The notes beneath the pieces were generated by a model. It searched no databases, was not told the DNA's origin, and saw only the letters and a program-made list of their open reading frames with translations. A stretch of 57,393 nt of DNA from Nitrososphaerales archaeon (GTDB lineage Archaea > Thermoproteota > Nitrososphaeria > Nitrososphaerales > CADDZS01). Below are positions 17,554 through 25,893 of the stretch, one piece after another (the first letter of the stretch is position 1; the number at the start of each line of letters is the position of its first letter). The position numbers and the translations under genes were made by a program. Where the stretch lies: positions 1 through 57,393 of the forward strand of contig JASHOD010000014.1 of assembly GCA_030041295.1 (NCBI GenBank), in the 5' to 3' direction.

Positions 17554-18533
17554 ACAGGAATTACGTTTTCAGGAGAAGACAAGAAACCTCTACCTACTAG
17601 GAAGCGAGCGAATATATTTACGGTCATAGTTATCGCTAGAAGGACCAAAGCGAGTTCGGCGAACGCGGCCAGCGTCATTCCAGTTGAATCTTGCAATGCA
17701 GAATCGAGGTTAAGGACGATTTGGGCTGAAATCGTATTGATTGGATAGTAAAAAGTTCGAGGTAGATATGTCGCCCCACCGCATACTAACGCTACCGCCA
17801 TTGTTTCGCCGAGGGCTCTTCCCAGTCCGAGAAAGGATGCGCCTGTTATCCCCGATTTTGCATAAGGGAGAACTATCTTTCTTGAGATTTCCCAGTCTGT
17901 CATACCGAGCGCCCTGCCGGCTTCTTTCAAGTCAACAGGGGTCTGCGCCATTGCATCCCGACTGATTGCGGCAACTATTGGAACTATCATCAGCGCTAAA
18001 ATTATGCCCGAAGCGAGAAAACCACCATAGTAAATTGTTCCCGAGAAGAACGGAATGAATCCAAGCACCGATTTGACTGCAGGAAGTATAGATTGCTTCG
18101 CAAGGGGAAGCAGAACCAAAATGCCCCAAAATCCATAGATAACGCTAGGAATTCCAGCCATTAACTCAACTACAAGAGAGATTGACCCGGAAAATCTCGC
18201 CGGGCAATATTGCGAAAGGAAAAGTGCAATCCCGACAGCGAGCGGAACGCCAAACAAGATTGCGAGAAAGGAAGACGCCAACGTGCCTACTAAGAATACC
18301 AGAATTCCGTACTTTGAGCCAGCCAAGAGCGCGTATCCATGGATATGGATAAGGCCTCCTGATCCGGGTGCCCAGGCGGTTGTTCTGAAGAAGTTAAATC
18401 CATTGACAACAATCGAAGGGATGCTCGTCTTTATGAGGCTCCCGACTATAACCCCAACGAAAAGGATCGCCAGACCGGCAAGGCACATCGTCACGTACTT
18501 GTAAATTGAATCAGAAAGATGTCGCCTAACCAA
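17550..18533 (-). CDS. pstC: Phosphate ABC transporter permease PstC
   Basis: 327 residues from a TTG start, with six membrane helices and the EAA-type loop (LKEAGRALGMTDWEISRKI). The segment MAGIPSVIYGFWGI is strongly PstC-like. It is the first gene of the pstC-pstA-pstB transcription unit; pstS and phoU follow. Upstream (18665-18679) lies an AT-rich palindrome which may be the operator or promoter of the cluster. Confidence 0.94.
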   Translation of the reverse strand: MVRRHLSDSIYKYVTMCLAGLAILFVGVIVGSLIKTSIPSIVVNGFNFFRTTAWAPGSGGLIHIHGYALLAGSKYGILVFLVGTLASSFLAILFGVPLAVGIALFLSQYCPARFSGSISLVVELMAGIPSVIYGFWGILVLLPLAKQSILPAVKSVLGFIPFFSGTIYYGGFLASGIILALMIVPIVAAISRDAMAQTPVDLKEAGRALGMTDWEISRKIVLPYAKSGITGASFLGLGRALGETMAVALVCGGATYLPRTFYYPINTISAQIVLNLDSALQDSTGMTLAAFAELALVLLAITMTVNIFARFLVGRGFLSSPENVIPV

Positions 18534-18664
18534 AGGAGATTCATACTCTTCCTAATCGGACACTTTGAAAGACAACCGCGACACAAAGCGGATGATCAGC
18601 AGGTGTTCACAGTCTTGGAGGCTTTGCGCCTTCCTCGGAGATATATCGAGTATCTAGGTAATTT

Positions 18665-18679
18665 CAATATTCTATATTG
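18665..18679. promoter_or_regulatory. AT-rich palindrome upstream of pstC
   Basis: CAATAT-TCT-ATATTG is a perfect 6-bp-arm palindrome, and a larger inverted repeat TTCAATAT/ATATTGAA spans 18663-18691. It lies about 130 bp before the pstC start and after the AbrB-PhoU gene. Similar palindromes occur at 20217 and 24940 within the same phosphate block. It could be an operator, a promoter element, or both. Confidence 0.45.
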
Positions 18680-18774
18680 GTATATATTGAATTTCGCCTC
18701 CGGTAAATTTGCTCTTTAGTCAAAGTAGGCCAATTCTCAATACAATAAAGACGATTGTATTCCGGCGAAATTAA

Positions 18775-19851
18775 CTAGAACGGAGAACCGACAGTCATGT
18801 TGACTACAATCTCGCATATATCGCTAGAATATTCTGCTGATCTACGTAAACTTTCGAGCGCCAGTCTCAATGACACTACCGCACGATTATCCAGTCGAGA
18901 CGAAATCAGTTCATCGGTCGCAGATTCTTCTTCTTTCAATATCGGCTTTAACTTTACTATAGTTTCATTAGCAAGTTTTCCGTTTTTCGTATTCACTGAG
19001 CGTAGGGCGTTGTCATAAGCATCTCGGGAAAGCTTCGAAAGTTTTTGAATTCGCTCAACTAGCGGTTGAGGGACTCTCCTACCTCCAAGCATAAGTGTAG
19101 ACGTTGCAATTTGTACCGCGTGATCTGCAATTCGTTCGATGCTTTTTACTATCAGCCTGTAATTCATGCAGTCTTGCGCGGTTGCTAGCCCAATTTCCTG
19201 AATTGTCGCTCTGTTGTGAACCGCGAGGTTGAGCTGTCTTGCGATAAAGTGCGAGAAGCGGTCGACCTCGTCGTCCCGTTCAACAATGTCTCTTGCAATC
19301 TCCACTTCTCCCGAGCACAGCGCACCGACCGAGTCTGACGCCATCGAGCTCGTAAGAATGGCCATCCGACCTAACGCCTTCTTCAGCGGAAGGTCCATGT
19401 GACCGCGAAGACATTGGGCCAGGATACTTTCGCTCGTCTCCTCTACTATCTCGACGCCTATTAACTGATCCCTAATCCTGCTCTTGAGTTTAGAGCGTAC
19501 GTCTGGGGAATGATCCTTAAACTGAAACCTCACTATATCGAATCCCGCTATGTAATATGCAATGAATTTTCTCAGGATTTCTTCGTCGTTTTCGTTCGGT
19601 GCAATTACGATAGCCGATTCTGACGGAGTTGTTCTGTGTTCACCGATCGTGAGAAGTAACGACATATCAGACTGGGGTATAACGTATACTTCGTCTCTAG
19701 GTTTTATTCCGACGCTTCTGGCCCAGTCTATGGGCAGCGAGACAACTAACGTAGATCCGCCCGTAAGCTGGACTCTTCTGCTCTCACCCTGCTGGGCTTT
19801 TCGAGCAGCTGCTTCTTCATCTGTCAGTAGCTTTTCTTTCTGCTCGCTCAA
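18775..19851 (-). CDS. AbrB/SpoVT-PhoU fusion regulator
   Basis: 358 residues from a TTG start. Residues about 25-70 form a SpoVT-AbrB swapped-hairpin DNA-binding domain (RRVQLTGGSTLVVSLPIDWA, then VGIKPRDEVYVIP). The remainder contains two PhoU bundles (NYRLIVKSIERIADHAVQIA and SLRRSAEYSSDICEIVVNM). This architecture is known from archaea, where it is thought to couple phosphate status directly to DNA binding. It lies just upstream of pstC on the same strand with a 241-bp gap, so it probably controls the pst genes and perhaps the polyphosphate operon. A CTATATAG element occurs about 64 bp upstream of its start. Confidence 0.88.
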   Translation of the reverse strand: MSEQKEKLLTDEEAAARKAQQGESRRVQLTGGSTLVVSLPIDWARSVGIKPRDEVYVIPQSDMSLLLTIGEHRTTPSESAIVIAPNENDEEILRKFIAYYIAGFDIVRFQFKDHSPDVRSKLKSRIRDQLIGVEIVEETSESILAQCLRGHMDLPLKKALGRMAILTSSMASDSVGALCSGEVEIARDIVERDDEVDRFSHFIARQLNLAVHNRATIQEIGLATAQDCMNYRLIVKSIERIADHAVQIATSTLMLGGRRVPQPLVERIQKLSKLSRDAYDNALRSVNTKNGKLANETIVKLKPILKEEESATDELISSRLDNRAVVSLRLALESLRRSAEYSSDICEIVVNMTVGSPF

Positions 19852-19914
19852 AATTTTAACCTCTCCAAACTACGCCAAATTATGGATAAATTAGCTATTG
19901 AATAAACTTTGTTT

Positions 19915-19922
19915 CTATATAG
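19915..19922. promoter_or_regulatory. CTATATAG element upstream of the AbrB-PhoU gene
   Basis: An 8-bp palindrome in an AT-rich stretch, matching the half-sites of the longer palindromes at 20217 and 24940. It may be a TATA box or a regulator half-site. The surrounding gap 19852-20261 holds no gene; the only other structure noted is the palindrome at 20217. Confidence 0.3.
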
Positions 19923-20216
19923 AGCTATGGTCTTAGAATAGTGAGTAAATATTCTCGTTTGACAAGGTTTATTGCAGTCGCTCGTCCTAATTAAACACGA
20001 GGCCGAAAGCGGAGAATGGCCGCGGTTCGAGATGCTGTGGAGCGTACCTGGTCATGTGAAATCTGTATTTTTTATCAAAGGTCATTGCGCGATAACGAGA
20101 CGCGCTTGGTCGACTACGAGATTCACATGCGAGAGCACCACGGCTTAATGAAATAGAGACGACTCGAGAACCTTCTTGGGCCGGCCCCGTGCGTGCATAT
20201 AGTGCAATATAGCACT

Positions 20217-20231
20217 CTATATTCAATATAG
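20217..20231. promoter_or_regulatory. 15-bp AT-rich palindrome
   Basis: CTATATT-C-AATATAG is perfectly palindromic. Directly before it AGTGC-AATATA-GCACT (20201-20216) is another inverted repeat. Both lie 30-60 bp upstream of the small plus-strand gene at 20262 and about 370 bp upstream of the divergent AbrB-PhoU gene. Likely operator or promoter for one or both. Confidence 0.45.
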
Positions 20232-20261
20232 CGCTCTTTAGTTTACGTAGAAACCGTTCTT

Positions 20262-20468
20262 ATGGCCGTTTGCAGGAGCTATTTAGCAGATAGTGGAAAA
20301 AGGATGCAAAAGCTTTCGCAAGCAAGTTCAGAGTTGGAAGAAAGAAAGCACAACTTGAAGGTAATTGAAGAATGTATTGAGGCAGAGCCAAATCCTAGCC
20401 CGAAATTGATCGAGGTTAGGAATTTTCTACAAACTCGAATCAGTTCTCTCGAGTCACGCGCCAGTTAG
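20262..20468 (+). CDS. Small helical (coiled-coil) protein, unknown
   Basis: 68 residues from an ATG; an internal ATG at 20304 gives a 54-residue version. The central part (SELEERKHNLKVIEECIEAE) and C-terminus (KLIEVRNFLQTRISSLESR) look like a two-helix coiled coil. No family was recognised. It overlaps the 3' end of the CHAD gene by 15 bp in convergent orientation and is preceded by the palindromes at 20201-20231, suggesting regulated expression. Confidence 0.5.
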   Translation: MAVCRSYLADSGKRMQKLSQASSELEERKHNLKVIEECIEAEPNPSPKLIEVRNFLQTRISSLESRAS

Positions 20469-21272
20469 GCTAACCGATTTCTGAGCAGCCACGACCGGTT
20501 GGCTTTGCGCTTCCGGTTCTCGTTTTCTGAATAGCGATACGTACTCGGCGTACTGCATATTTCTACTCTTTTTAATTTCTGTAACTATTGTTCCTATAGC
20601 AGGATTACCCTTAACTTCTGACAAGTATTGCACGGCGACATCATAGTCGTGAATCTTGCCCAGATAGTTTTGCCAGCTGACTAGGGTCCTGATTCTCTTC
20701 GGGTCGCTGTGTGTAGCTTCGAGAATGTATCGTAGTTTCTTGCAATTCATTCTTAGGGAATGCAGATCCTCCAGTCGATCAGGCCCTTTTAGAACAAGAG
20801 GCAAAAAGGAAGTGATGTTTCGATCTAGTTTCGAAACCAGCTTCTGAAGTTTCTTTCGTAGTTTGGTTTCCTTAATGTCATCTGAACTGATTTCTGGTTT
20901 CGTGCCTTCAAGCTTTCGGGAAAGTTTCTTCGATTTGGGAACAAGTTTCTTTCGTTTAGCATTGATTTCTTTGATTAGCGAATCGTCGTTCGATAAATGA
21001 TGCTGCTGAGAGAGTTGATCCTTGATGATATCGAGGTCTCTGATTTTCGTCGTGGATTTAAAGAGCCTCTTCGAGAGCGACAGATAATCTCCTAACTCTT
21101 TCTTTCGTAGACGCTTTCGCAGAATTTGGGATCTTGTCTCGATTCTACGGAGCGCAGTGCGCAAATCATGTACGTTATCTACAGACTGCTGTTCAAGAAA
21201 GGAGCGCAGGCGAGAATCTACTCTCTTTAAATCGTTTTGAAGTTCTTTTTGATACGTAGCCTTTGTTATCAT
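20454..21272 (-). CDS. CHAD domain protein (polyphosphate-binding)
   Basis: 272 residues. CHAD hallmarks are visible: VHDLRTALRRIETRSQILRK near residue 35, LHSLRMNCKKLRYILEA near 168, and WQNYLGKIHDYDVAVQYL near 200. These conserved His/Arg/Lys residues form the basic cavity that binds polyphosphate in characterised CHAD proteins. It is the last gene of an operon with sixA, ppx and two thymidylate-kinase-like genes; the gap to the previous gene is 9 bp. Likely role: docking on or regulating polyphosphate granules. Confidence 0.88.
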   Translation of the reverse strand: MITKATYQKELQNDLKRVDSRLRSFLEQQSVDNVHDLRTALRRIETRSQILRKRLRKKELGDYLSLSKRLFKSTTKIRDLDIIKDQLSQQHHLSNDDSLIKEINAKRKKLVPKSKKLSRKLEGTKPEISSDDIKETKLRKKLQKLVSKLDRNITSFLPLVLKGPDRLEDLHSLRMNCKKLRYILEATHSDPKRIRTLVSWQNYLGKIHDYDVAVQYLSEVKGNPAIGTIVTEIKKSRNMQYAEYVSLFRKREPEAQSQPVVAAQKSVSLTGA

Positions 21273-21281
21273 AAACTATCA

Positions 21282-22037
21282 TCACCCTGAATTGAGGAAT
21301 TTCTCGATTCTTGTTTGTAGCTCACGATTAACGACGTCAATTGGTTGGTTGCCGTCTACTGGGATTAAACCATATCTGTCTTCCATGAGTTTGAATTCCT
21401 TTGCAATTTTTCTCTGATAAATGATGAAGGAATCGAATAAATCATCGGACAGGCCCAGGTCGGCCCCGGATTCGTAGTAGTCAAGTGTGTGATATTTTTG
21501 AAACACACGGTGAAACAACTCGTACGGGTCGACATCCAAATAAAACACCAAGTCTGGCTTTACTGCAAAACCAAAGACATCGTGCGACCAACGCCTGCTC
21601 AAAGAACGAACTATCGACCTCGCCATGAGAGTGTAGATGTAACGATCCGCAAGAACCACGTACCCCGCCTGCAGAGCTGGTATTATCTTATGCTCTAATT
21701 GATCCGCAAAGTCGGCCGCGTAAAACAAGGTAAGCGTCTTGTGGCCCGTCGTGAGATTCTGTTTTGCTTCTAGAATGCCCTCCTTGATTAGTTCGGAGCG
21801 TTTTAATCCCGTGTTCACGACAGCGTGGCCTTCGCTCTCCAGTTTAGAGGTTATAGCTTCGATTTGCGTACTTCGGCCGGAGCCGTCGGGCCCTTCGATC
21901 ACAACTAGGCGGCCCTTCACCTCGATATTCTCCAAATACGGAATCCCTTCGCCGTAGAAGGAAAGCTTTCTTGTGGGCCGGTGATTAAAGCCGTTATTGT
22001 TTTGTCCTTGTTGTTGGCGGTGGTACTGTCTTTGCAT
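21282..22037 (-). CDS. Thymidylate-kinase-like P-loop protein A (Walker A lysine replaced by arginine)
   Basis: 251 residues. An Asn/Gln/Arg-rich N-terminal extension of about 40 residues precedes a TMK fold: P-loop EGPDGSGRSTQ, FYAADFADQLE, LADRYIYTLMARS, and a family-type C-terminus. The P-loop has Arg where a catalytic Lys is expected, and the dTMP-contacting REPGG-type segment after the P-loop is absent (NTGLKRSELI instead). A canonical thymidylate kinase role is therefore doubtful. It is 3 bp from a paralogue with an intact P-loop, inside a ppx/CHAD operon. A non-catalytic partner subunit or polyphosphate-linked kinase is inferred. Confidence 0.8.
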   Translation of the reverse strand: MQRQYHRQQQGQNNNGFNHRPTRKLSFYGEGIPYLENIEVKGRLVVIEGPDGSGRSTQIEAITSKLESEGHAVVNTGLKRSELIKEGILEAKQNLTTGHKTLTLFYAADFADQLEHKIIPALQAGYVVLADRYIYTLMARSIVRSLSRRWSHDVFGFAVKPDLVFYLDVDPYELFHRVFQKYHTLDYYESGADLGLSDDLFDSFIIYQRKIAKEFKLMEDRYGLIPVDGNQPIDVVNRELQTRIEKFLNSG

Positions 22038-22040
22038 TTC

Positions 22041-22757
22041 TTAAGTGACTCCAATGGTAGTAGGAACTTTGATGGGCAGGATTTTACTCACGTTCTCTCT
22101 CACTTGCCTCTGCTGTTCCTCGATGTCCAGCGTACCGTCAATAATTGTAAAATCCTCCCGGGAAGCCATTTCCTCATACTGTTCGATAATTTTGCTTTGA
22201 AAAATCCGATAACTTTCAAAAATGTCGTTGCTCAAATTCAAGTCCATGCCCGCTTCATAGTACTTGAGCTTTGGACGCCCGACAAGGATTCTGTTTATAG
22301 CGACGTCTATCGGGACACGGAAGTAGAACGCGATCGTGGGTTTCAAAGCAAAGCTGTAGATTTGGCGAACCCATTCCGGGCTACAATTACGTACGCCGTC
22401 CCTCGCATAAGCCGTGTAAACGAAGCGGTCAGAGAGCACGATGTATCCGGCCCTCAGAAGCGGCAGAATGTTCCTTTCATACCGATCTGCAAAGTCAGTC
22501 GCATGGAGCAAACTAAAAGTAGTGGGAGTGAGCAGTCCCTTCTTCTTGCCTTTCGAAGTAATCTCCTTTACAACATCTGACGAGTTCCACTCGGTCGTGA
22601 AGACGAGCCTTCCTTCGCTTCGTAACCACTTGTCCAATAAATGGAGCTGCGTTGACTTGCCAGAGCCGTCGATTCCTTCGACTATTATCAGTCTCCCAGG
22701 ACTCTGATTGTTATTCCCACGATCCTTTGCCGATTCCGAAGCCAAATCTATTGTCAC
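22041..22757 (-). CDS. Thymidylate-kinase-like P-loop kinase B (candidate polyphosphate- or nucleotide-phosphorylating enzyme)
   Basis: 238 residues. Intact P-loop VEGIDGSGKSTQ at about residues 26-37, then LLHATDFADRYER, VLSDRFVYTAYARDG and KYYEAGMDLNLS. As in its neighbour, the REPGG segment that binds dTMP in true thymidylate kinases is missing (TTEWNSSDVV). It overlaps ppx by 4 bp and is followed after 3 bp by the Arg-P-loop paralogue. PPK2-type polyphosphate kinases share this fold, so a polyphosphate kinase or NDP-phosphorylating role is plausible, but this is inference from context. Confidence 0.82.
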   Translation of the reverse strand: MTIDLASESAKDRGNNNQSPGRLIIVEGIDGSGKSTQLHLLDKWLRSEGRLVFTTEWNSSDVVKEITSKGKKKGLLTPTTFSLLHATDFADRYERNILPLLRAGYIVLSDRFVYTAYARDGVRNCSPEWVRQIYSFALKPTIAFYFRVPIDVAINRILVGRPKLKYYEAGMDLNLSNDIFESYRIFQSKIIEQYEEMASREDFTIIDGTLDIEEQQRQVRENVSKILPIKVPTTIGVT

Positions 22758-24295
22758 GATTCTTCTCTGAGCTGGATTAACTCCTCCAAGTCAGAGTCCT
22801 TATCACGCAGCTTGACGATTATATCAAGCATACTGGAAACATCACGTATGGCAAGCCTATAGAGTTCTATCGGGAAGGACTGCTTCCGCTCGAAAGCGGG
22901 GATTACCTCAGCTATAACCGAGCCATCGTGTCGGTATACTTTGACTTTAGAATGAGTCTTCTCGATTAATATAGCGAGTCTCAGGAGCGAGGTAATCCGC
23001 TTTATGCGGTTTTTATCCTGGGGCCTTGAAATCATCGATCTGTACTTCGAATATAGCCATTCAGATGCCTTCGGTCGCAACATTCTGACGATTGATAGTG
23101 ACATCTCAAGTTGAGATTCATGGCTCATGTTTGCGTCCTCATCCATCAAGATGTGAAACAATGCATAAGGTCGGTACGGCGGGAGGCCGCTCAAAATATG
23201 CGATCCTGCAACCCGTAAGATAGCGAATTCCTTTTGATCTATGAGTTCATATGAAAGGAGAGAAGAGACAAGAGAACTCGAAAATTGCAAAGGATTAATT
23301 TCTCTTGGTTTGATCAGTTTCCTGACGTCTGCGGGATTTCCCGCGTGATAGGCAGTGGGGTCCGCCAAATAAGCGGCAAGGATTCCGTCTCGCAAGCCTT
23401 GTGTACTCACAACCAATTCTTTGAAAGCTAGCTTTTCCATTATAACGTCAATCACAGTCGCGCCCGCGGTGATTGTCCTAGCTCGCTCCTCGCCGATTGC
23501 ATCAAATTTAGAAATTTCACTGAGTTTGCTTTCAACGAGTTCGGTTTGGATAAACTCAAGGTCTTCTTTTAAGATTGTATACCTGTGAACTTTGTTCAAA
23601 GGATAGTCTCGCATTTCTTGGTCAAAGCTCGCGAGAGCCCTAACGCTGCCCCCTACACCGATCAGCGCAGTTTTTTCCTGCTTAAGAGACAGAACCTTCG
23701 AATCTGGAATCATGCCTTCTATGTACTTTCGCATCTTTGAGTAATTCTTCTTGGAGTATAGTCCTTTCCTGTTTGCAAACATTTGCGTCAGTCGAAGAGC
23801 GCCTAATGGGAGCGAGGTTGCTTTTCGTATCCTGAAATTGAGTGTTCTCACCATTTCCAAGCTGCCTCCTCCAAGATCAAAGAAGAAAACATTGGGTTCG
23901 AAAATAGATCTGAAGGCTCCAGCATAGGAATAGTAAGCTTCTTCTTTTTCAGAAAGAACGCGAAAGGCAAATCCCGTCTCTCTTCGAATCTGCTTTACAA
24001 ATTCGTCTCTATTTTGAGCCTCGCGTACAGCGCTGGTTGCGATTGGCAAGAAGTGCTTGATTGATTCAGAATCGATGATCTCCTTGAATAGTTCTAGACC
24101 CTCGATTGTCCGCTGCATTGGCTCGAGTTGCAGGTATCCGCCTTCCTTCATTCCCTCTCCTAGTCGGGCTGAAACAGATCGTTGCTCAATGACAAAGAAG
24201 GATTTGTCATCTCTCACCCCGTATGTTACAAGTTTGAGAGAATTGAACCCAAGATCTATGACGGAGACTTTCAACTTATCACAAATTCCGATCAA
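22754..24295 (-). CDS. ppx: Exopolyphosphatase/guanosine pentaphosphatase family (Ppx/GppA)
   Basis: 513 residues from a TTG start; another TTG at 24274 is possible. The ASKHA-type motifs are clear: VIDLGFNSLKLV, then ATSAVREAQNRDEF, FFDLGGGSLEMV and GVGGSVRALASF. The C-terminal ~190 residues are a helical HD-like extension as in long Ppx proteins. The enzyme removes terminal phosphates from polyphosphate. It is coupled by a 4-bp overlap to the kinase-like gene downstream and lies 32 bp after sixA. Confidence 0.92.
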   Translation of the reverse strand: MIGICDKLKVSVIDLGFNSLKLVTYGVRDDKSFFVIEQRSVSARLGEGMKEGGYLQLEPMQRTIEGLELFKEIIDSESIKHFLPIATSAVREAQNRDEFVKQIRRETGFAFRVLSEKEEAYYSYAGAFRSIFEPNVFFFDLGGGSLEMVRTLNFRIRKATSLPLGALRLTQMFANRKGLYSKKNYSKMRKYIEGMIPDSKVLSLKQEKTALIGVGGSVRALASFDQEMRDYPLNKVHRYTILKEDLEFIQTELVESKLSEISKFDAIGEERARTITAGATVIDVIMEKLAFKELVVSTQGLRDGILAAYLADPTAYHAGNPADVRKLIKPREINPLQFSSSLVSSLLSYELIDQKEFAILRVAGSHILSGLPPYRPYALFHILMDEDANMSHESQLEMSLSIVRMLRPKASEWLYSKYRSMISRPQDKNRIKRITSLLRLAILIEKTHSKVKVYRHDGSVIAEVIPAFERKQSFPIELYRLAIRDVSSMLDIIVKLRDKDSDLEELIQLREES

Positions 24296-24327
24296 TCAGA
24301 ATTGAAAACAAATTTTAAAATTTTGAA

Positions 24328-24822
24328 TTACATTTTTGTTATTTGTCTCGGAGTAAGTAACCATCTCAATTCTCCAGAAATCCTTGGCAGGAAAACTTCG
24401 ATTCTAATTTTCGCAAGACCTCCCTTCTTCAAAGAGATATGGCTGTTTGGATTCCCAGAAATGATATCACCCATCAATGTTGAGAGATAAGGTTCGTGTC
24501 CCACAATCATTACAGTGGATTCGCGTTTCATCTTTGCCAATTTCTTGTACAAATCTAATCTGTTTCCTTCAGGTTTTAATTCATCGCACTCCTCTAATCG
24601 GTTTTCGATTCCCAAAACTTTAGCCATAGTCGAAGCGGTTTCTTGTGCCCGAGGAAGGGGGCTGGTCAGAATCTTGTCGAAATTAATTTCCCAATCCTTC
24701 AAGGATTCCCCTATGGATTCTATTCTCTCCCTGCCAGATTGGGTGAGCTTGCGTTCTAAATCCTTGGAAGATAAAGGTGCTGACTTTCCGGCTTCTCCAT
24801 GTCTCAAAACATACAAATCCAC
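24328..24822 (-). CDS. sixA: SixA-type histidine phosphatase
   Basis: 164 residues. The phosphoglycerate-mutase-fold motifs are intact: LYVLRHGEAG at the N-terminus, TSPLPRAQETAS, and MIVGHEPYLSTLMG with the second catalytic His. SixA proteins dephosphorylate phosphohistidine proteins; some relatives act on small phosphates. Position as first gene of the sixA-ppx-kinase-kinase-CHAD operon suggests a role in phosphate or polyphosphate control. An AT-rich palindrome lies about 118 bp upstream. Confidence 0.9.
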   Translation of the reverse strand: MDLYVLRHGEAGKSAPLSSKDLERKLTQSGRERIESIGESLKDWEINFDKILTSPLPRAQETASTMAKVLGIENRLEECDELKPEGNRLDLYKKLAKMKRESTVMIVGHEPYLSTLMGDIISGNPNSHISLKKGGLAKIRIEVFLPRISGELRWLLTPRQITKM

Positions 24823-24939
24823 GAGAGCTCGCGGTCCTTATCTCTTTTCTTAAAATCAACCGAGTCAATAGGTTTTCTGTTAATCATTGCCAAAGAGAAA
24901 AATTAATCATACTTCCACGAGGGTCCGGCTCGAAGAGAA

Positions 24940-24956
24940 CTATATTTTCTATATAG
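24940..24956. promoter_or_regulatory. AT-rich palindrome between sixA and a small plus-strand gene
   Basis: CTATAT-TTTCT-ATATAG is a 6-bp-arm inverted repeat in the 216-bp region between the divergent sixA (start 24822) and the gene at 25039. It matches the half-sites of the palindromes at 18665 and 20217. Candidate shared operator of the phosphate/polyphosphate genes. Confidence 0.45.
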
Positions 24957-25038
24957 AACAGTCCCTACCCTATAGTTTCAATAACAAAGGTTTATCTTGA
25001 CTTTTTACCATAGTGTGATTTGGTTGAGAAAAGAAAAA

Positions 25039-25206
25039 ATGAGCAAAAGACAAATTGTGGCTCTCAAGGAATATGAGAAAGAGCCAAACCCAGAACGACT
25101 ATCCCGTTCGAATCTTGACGAGAGATGGTCCGAAGGACTACGTAACCATGAGAAACTGAAGCGAATCTTTCCCTGGCTTGAGGAAGACGAAGCGTCTTAT
25201 CTCTGA
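25039..25206 (+). CDS. Small charged protein, unknown
   Basis: 55 residues from the ATG at 25039; an in-frame alternative start at 24997 would add 14 residues. Rich in Glu, Arg, Lys and Leu with likely helices (IVALKEYEKEPNPERL, RNHEKLKRIFPWLEEDE). No family was recognised. It is divergent from sixA across the palindrome at 24940. Confidence 0.45.
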   Translation: MSKRQIVALKEYEKEPNPERLSRSNLDERWSEGLRNHEKLKRIFPWLEEDEASYL

Positions 25207-25332
25207 GGACTAGAGAAGGATAATCGCCTCTCGTTTCTTGGAACCGATTAATTTTTGCGCTTTTTTGTTGGTCGTCTCGATTGAATATATCAAAAAAAGA
25301 TGATACTTCGAAAGACTTCTTAACTGCAAATA

Positions 25333-25893
25333 TTGTCCGAAAAACCACCTAGTTTCAGTGAAAGGATCCTTGCATTAGATCAAAAGTACGGACTATTGCG
25401 CGCTGCGATATCCGGGATAGCGTAGGCTGTAGGCTTTCTAGTTGCCGAGGCGATCACAATAGCCGGCCTATACTTGATCTATGGAAAGGAGAATGCTTCT
25501 AGCCAGATTTACACTTCGACAACCCTGCTTGGTCTTAACATAGTAGCATTCGTAGTCTGAGTTACTGTTGGATTCTTCATCAACGAAAGGATAACGGTTC
25601 GAAATCTAGGAGATCAGAAATTAGGAGGTGGGACCCGATTAGGCATTAGACTTCTCAAGTATCAGGGAGTCTATGCCCTCGGAAACGGCATAACGATTGG
25701 AGTCCAACTTGCGCTTCTTGGATTATTCTCACTAGTGCCTGCTTTTGGAAACATAGTTTGAGCTATCGTTGCGTTTCCTGTGAGTTATTTTATCTCGATG
25801 AGAGTCGTGTGGCGGGTCAATTCACAGGACCGAAAGAAAGGTTACGCAAGAAGAGAGCCAAACCTCCATAACGAAGTCGAACAACATACCTAG
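25333..25893 (+). pseudogene. GtrA-like four-helix membrane protein interrupted by three in-frame stops
   Basis: One frame stays protein-like for 187 codons from TTG 25333 to TAG 25891, with no frameshift. It contains four hydrophobic helices, including GFLVAEAITIAGLYLIYG, then VTVGFFINERITVRNLG, GVQLALLGLFSLVPAFGNIV and FPVSYFISMRVVWRVN, the layout of GtrA family proteins. Three codons are stops: TAG 25423, TGA 25558 and TGA 25759, all within membrane helices. Each is one substitution from TGG, and the TGAs equally from GGA. The frame after 25893 also stays partly open (to 26029). Recent nonsense decay is the simplest reading. Family assignment is moderate. Confidence 0.6.
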
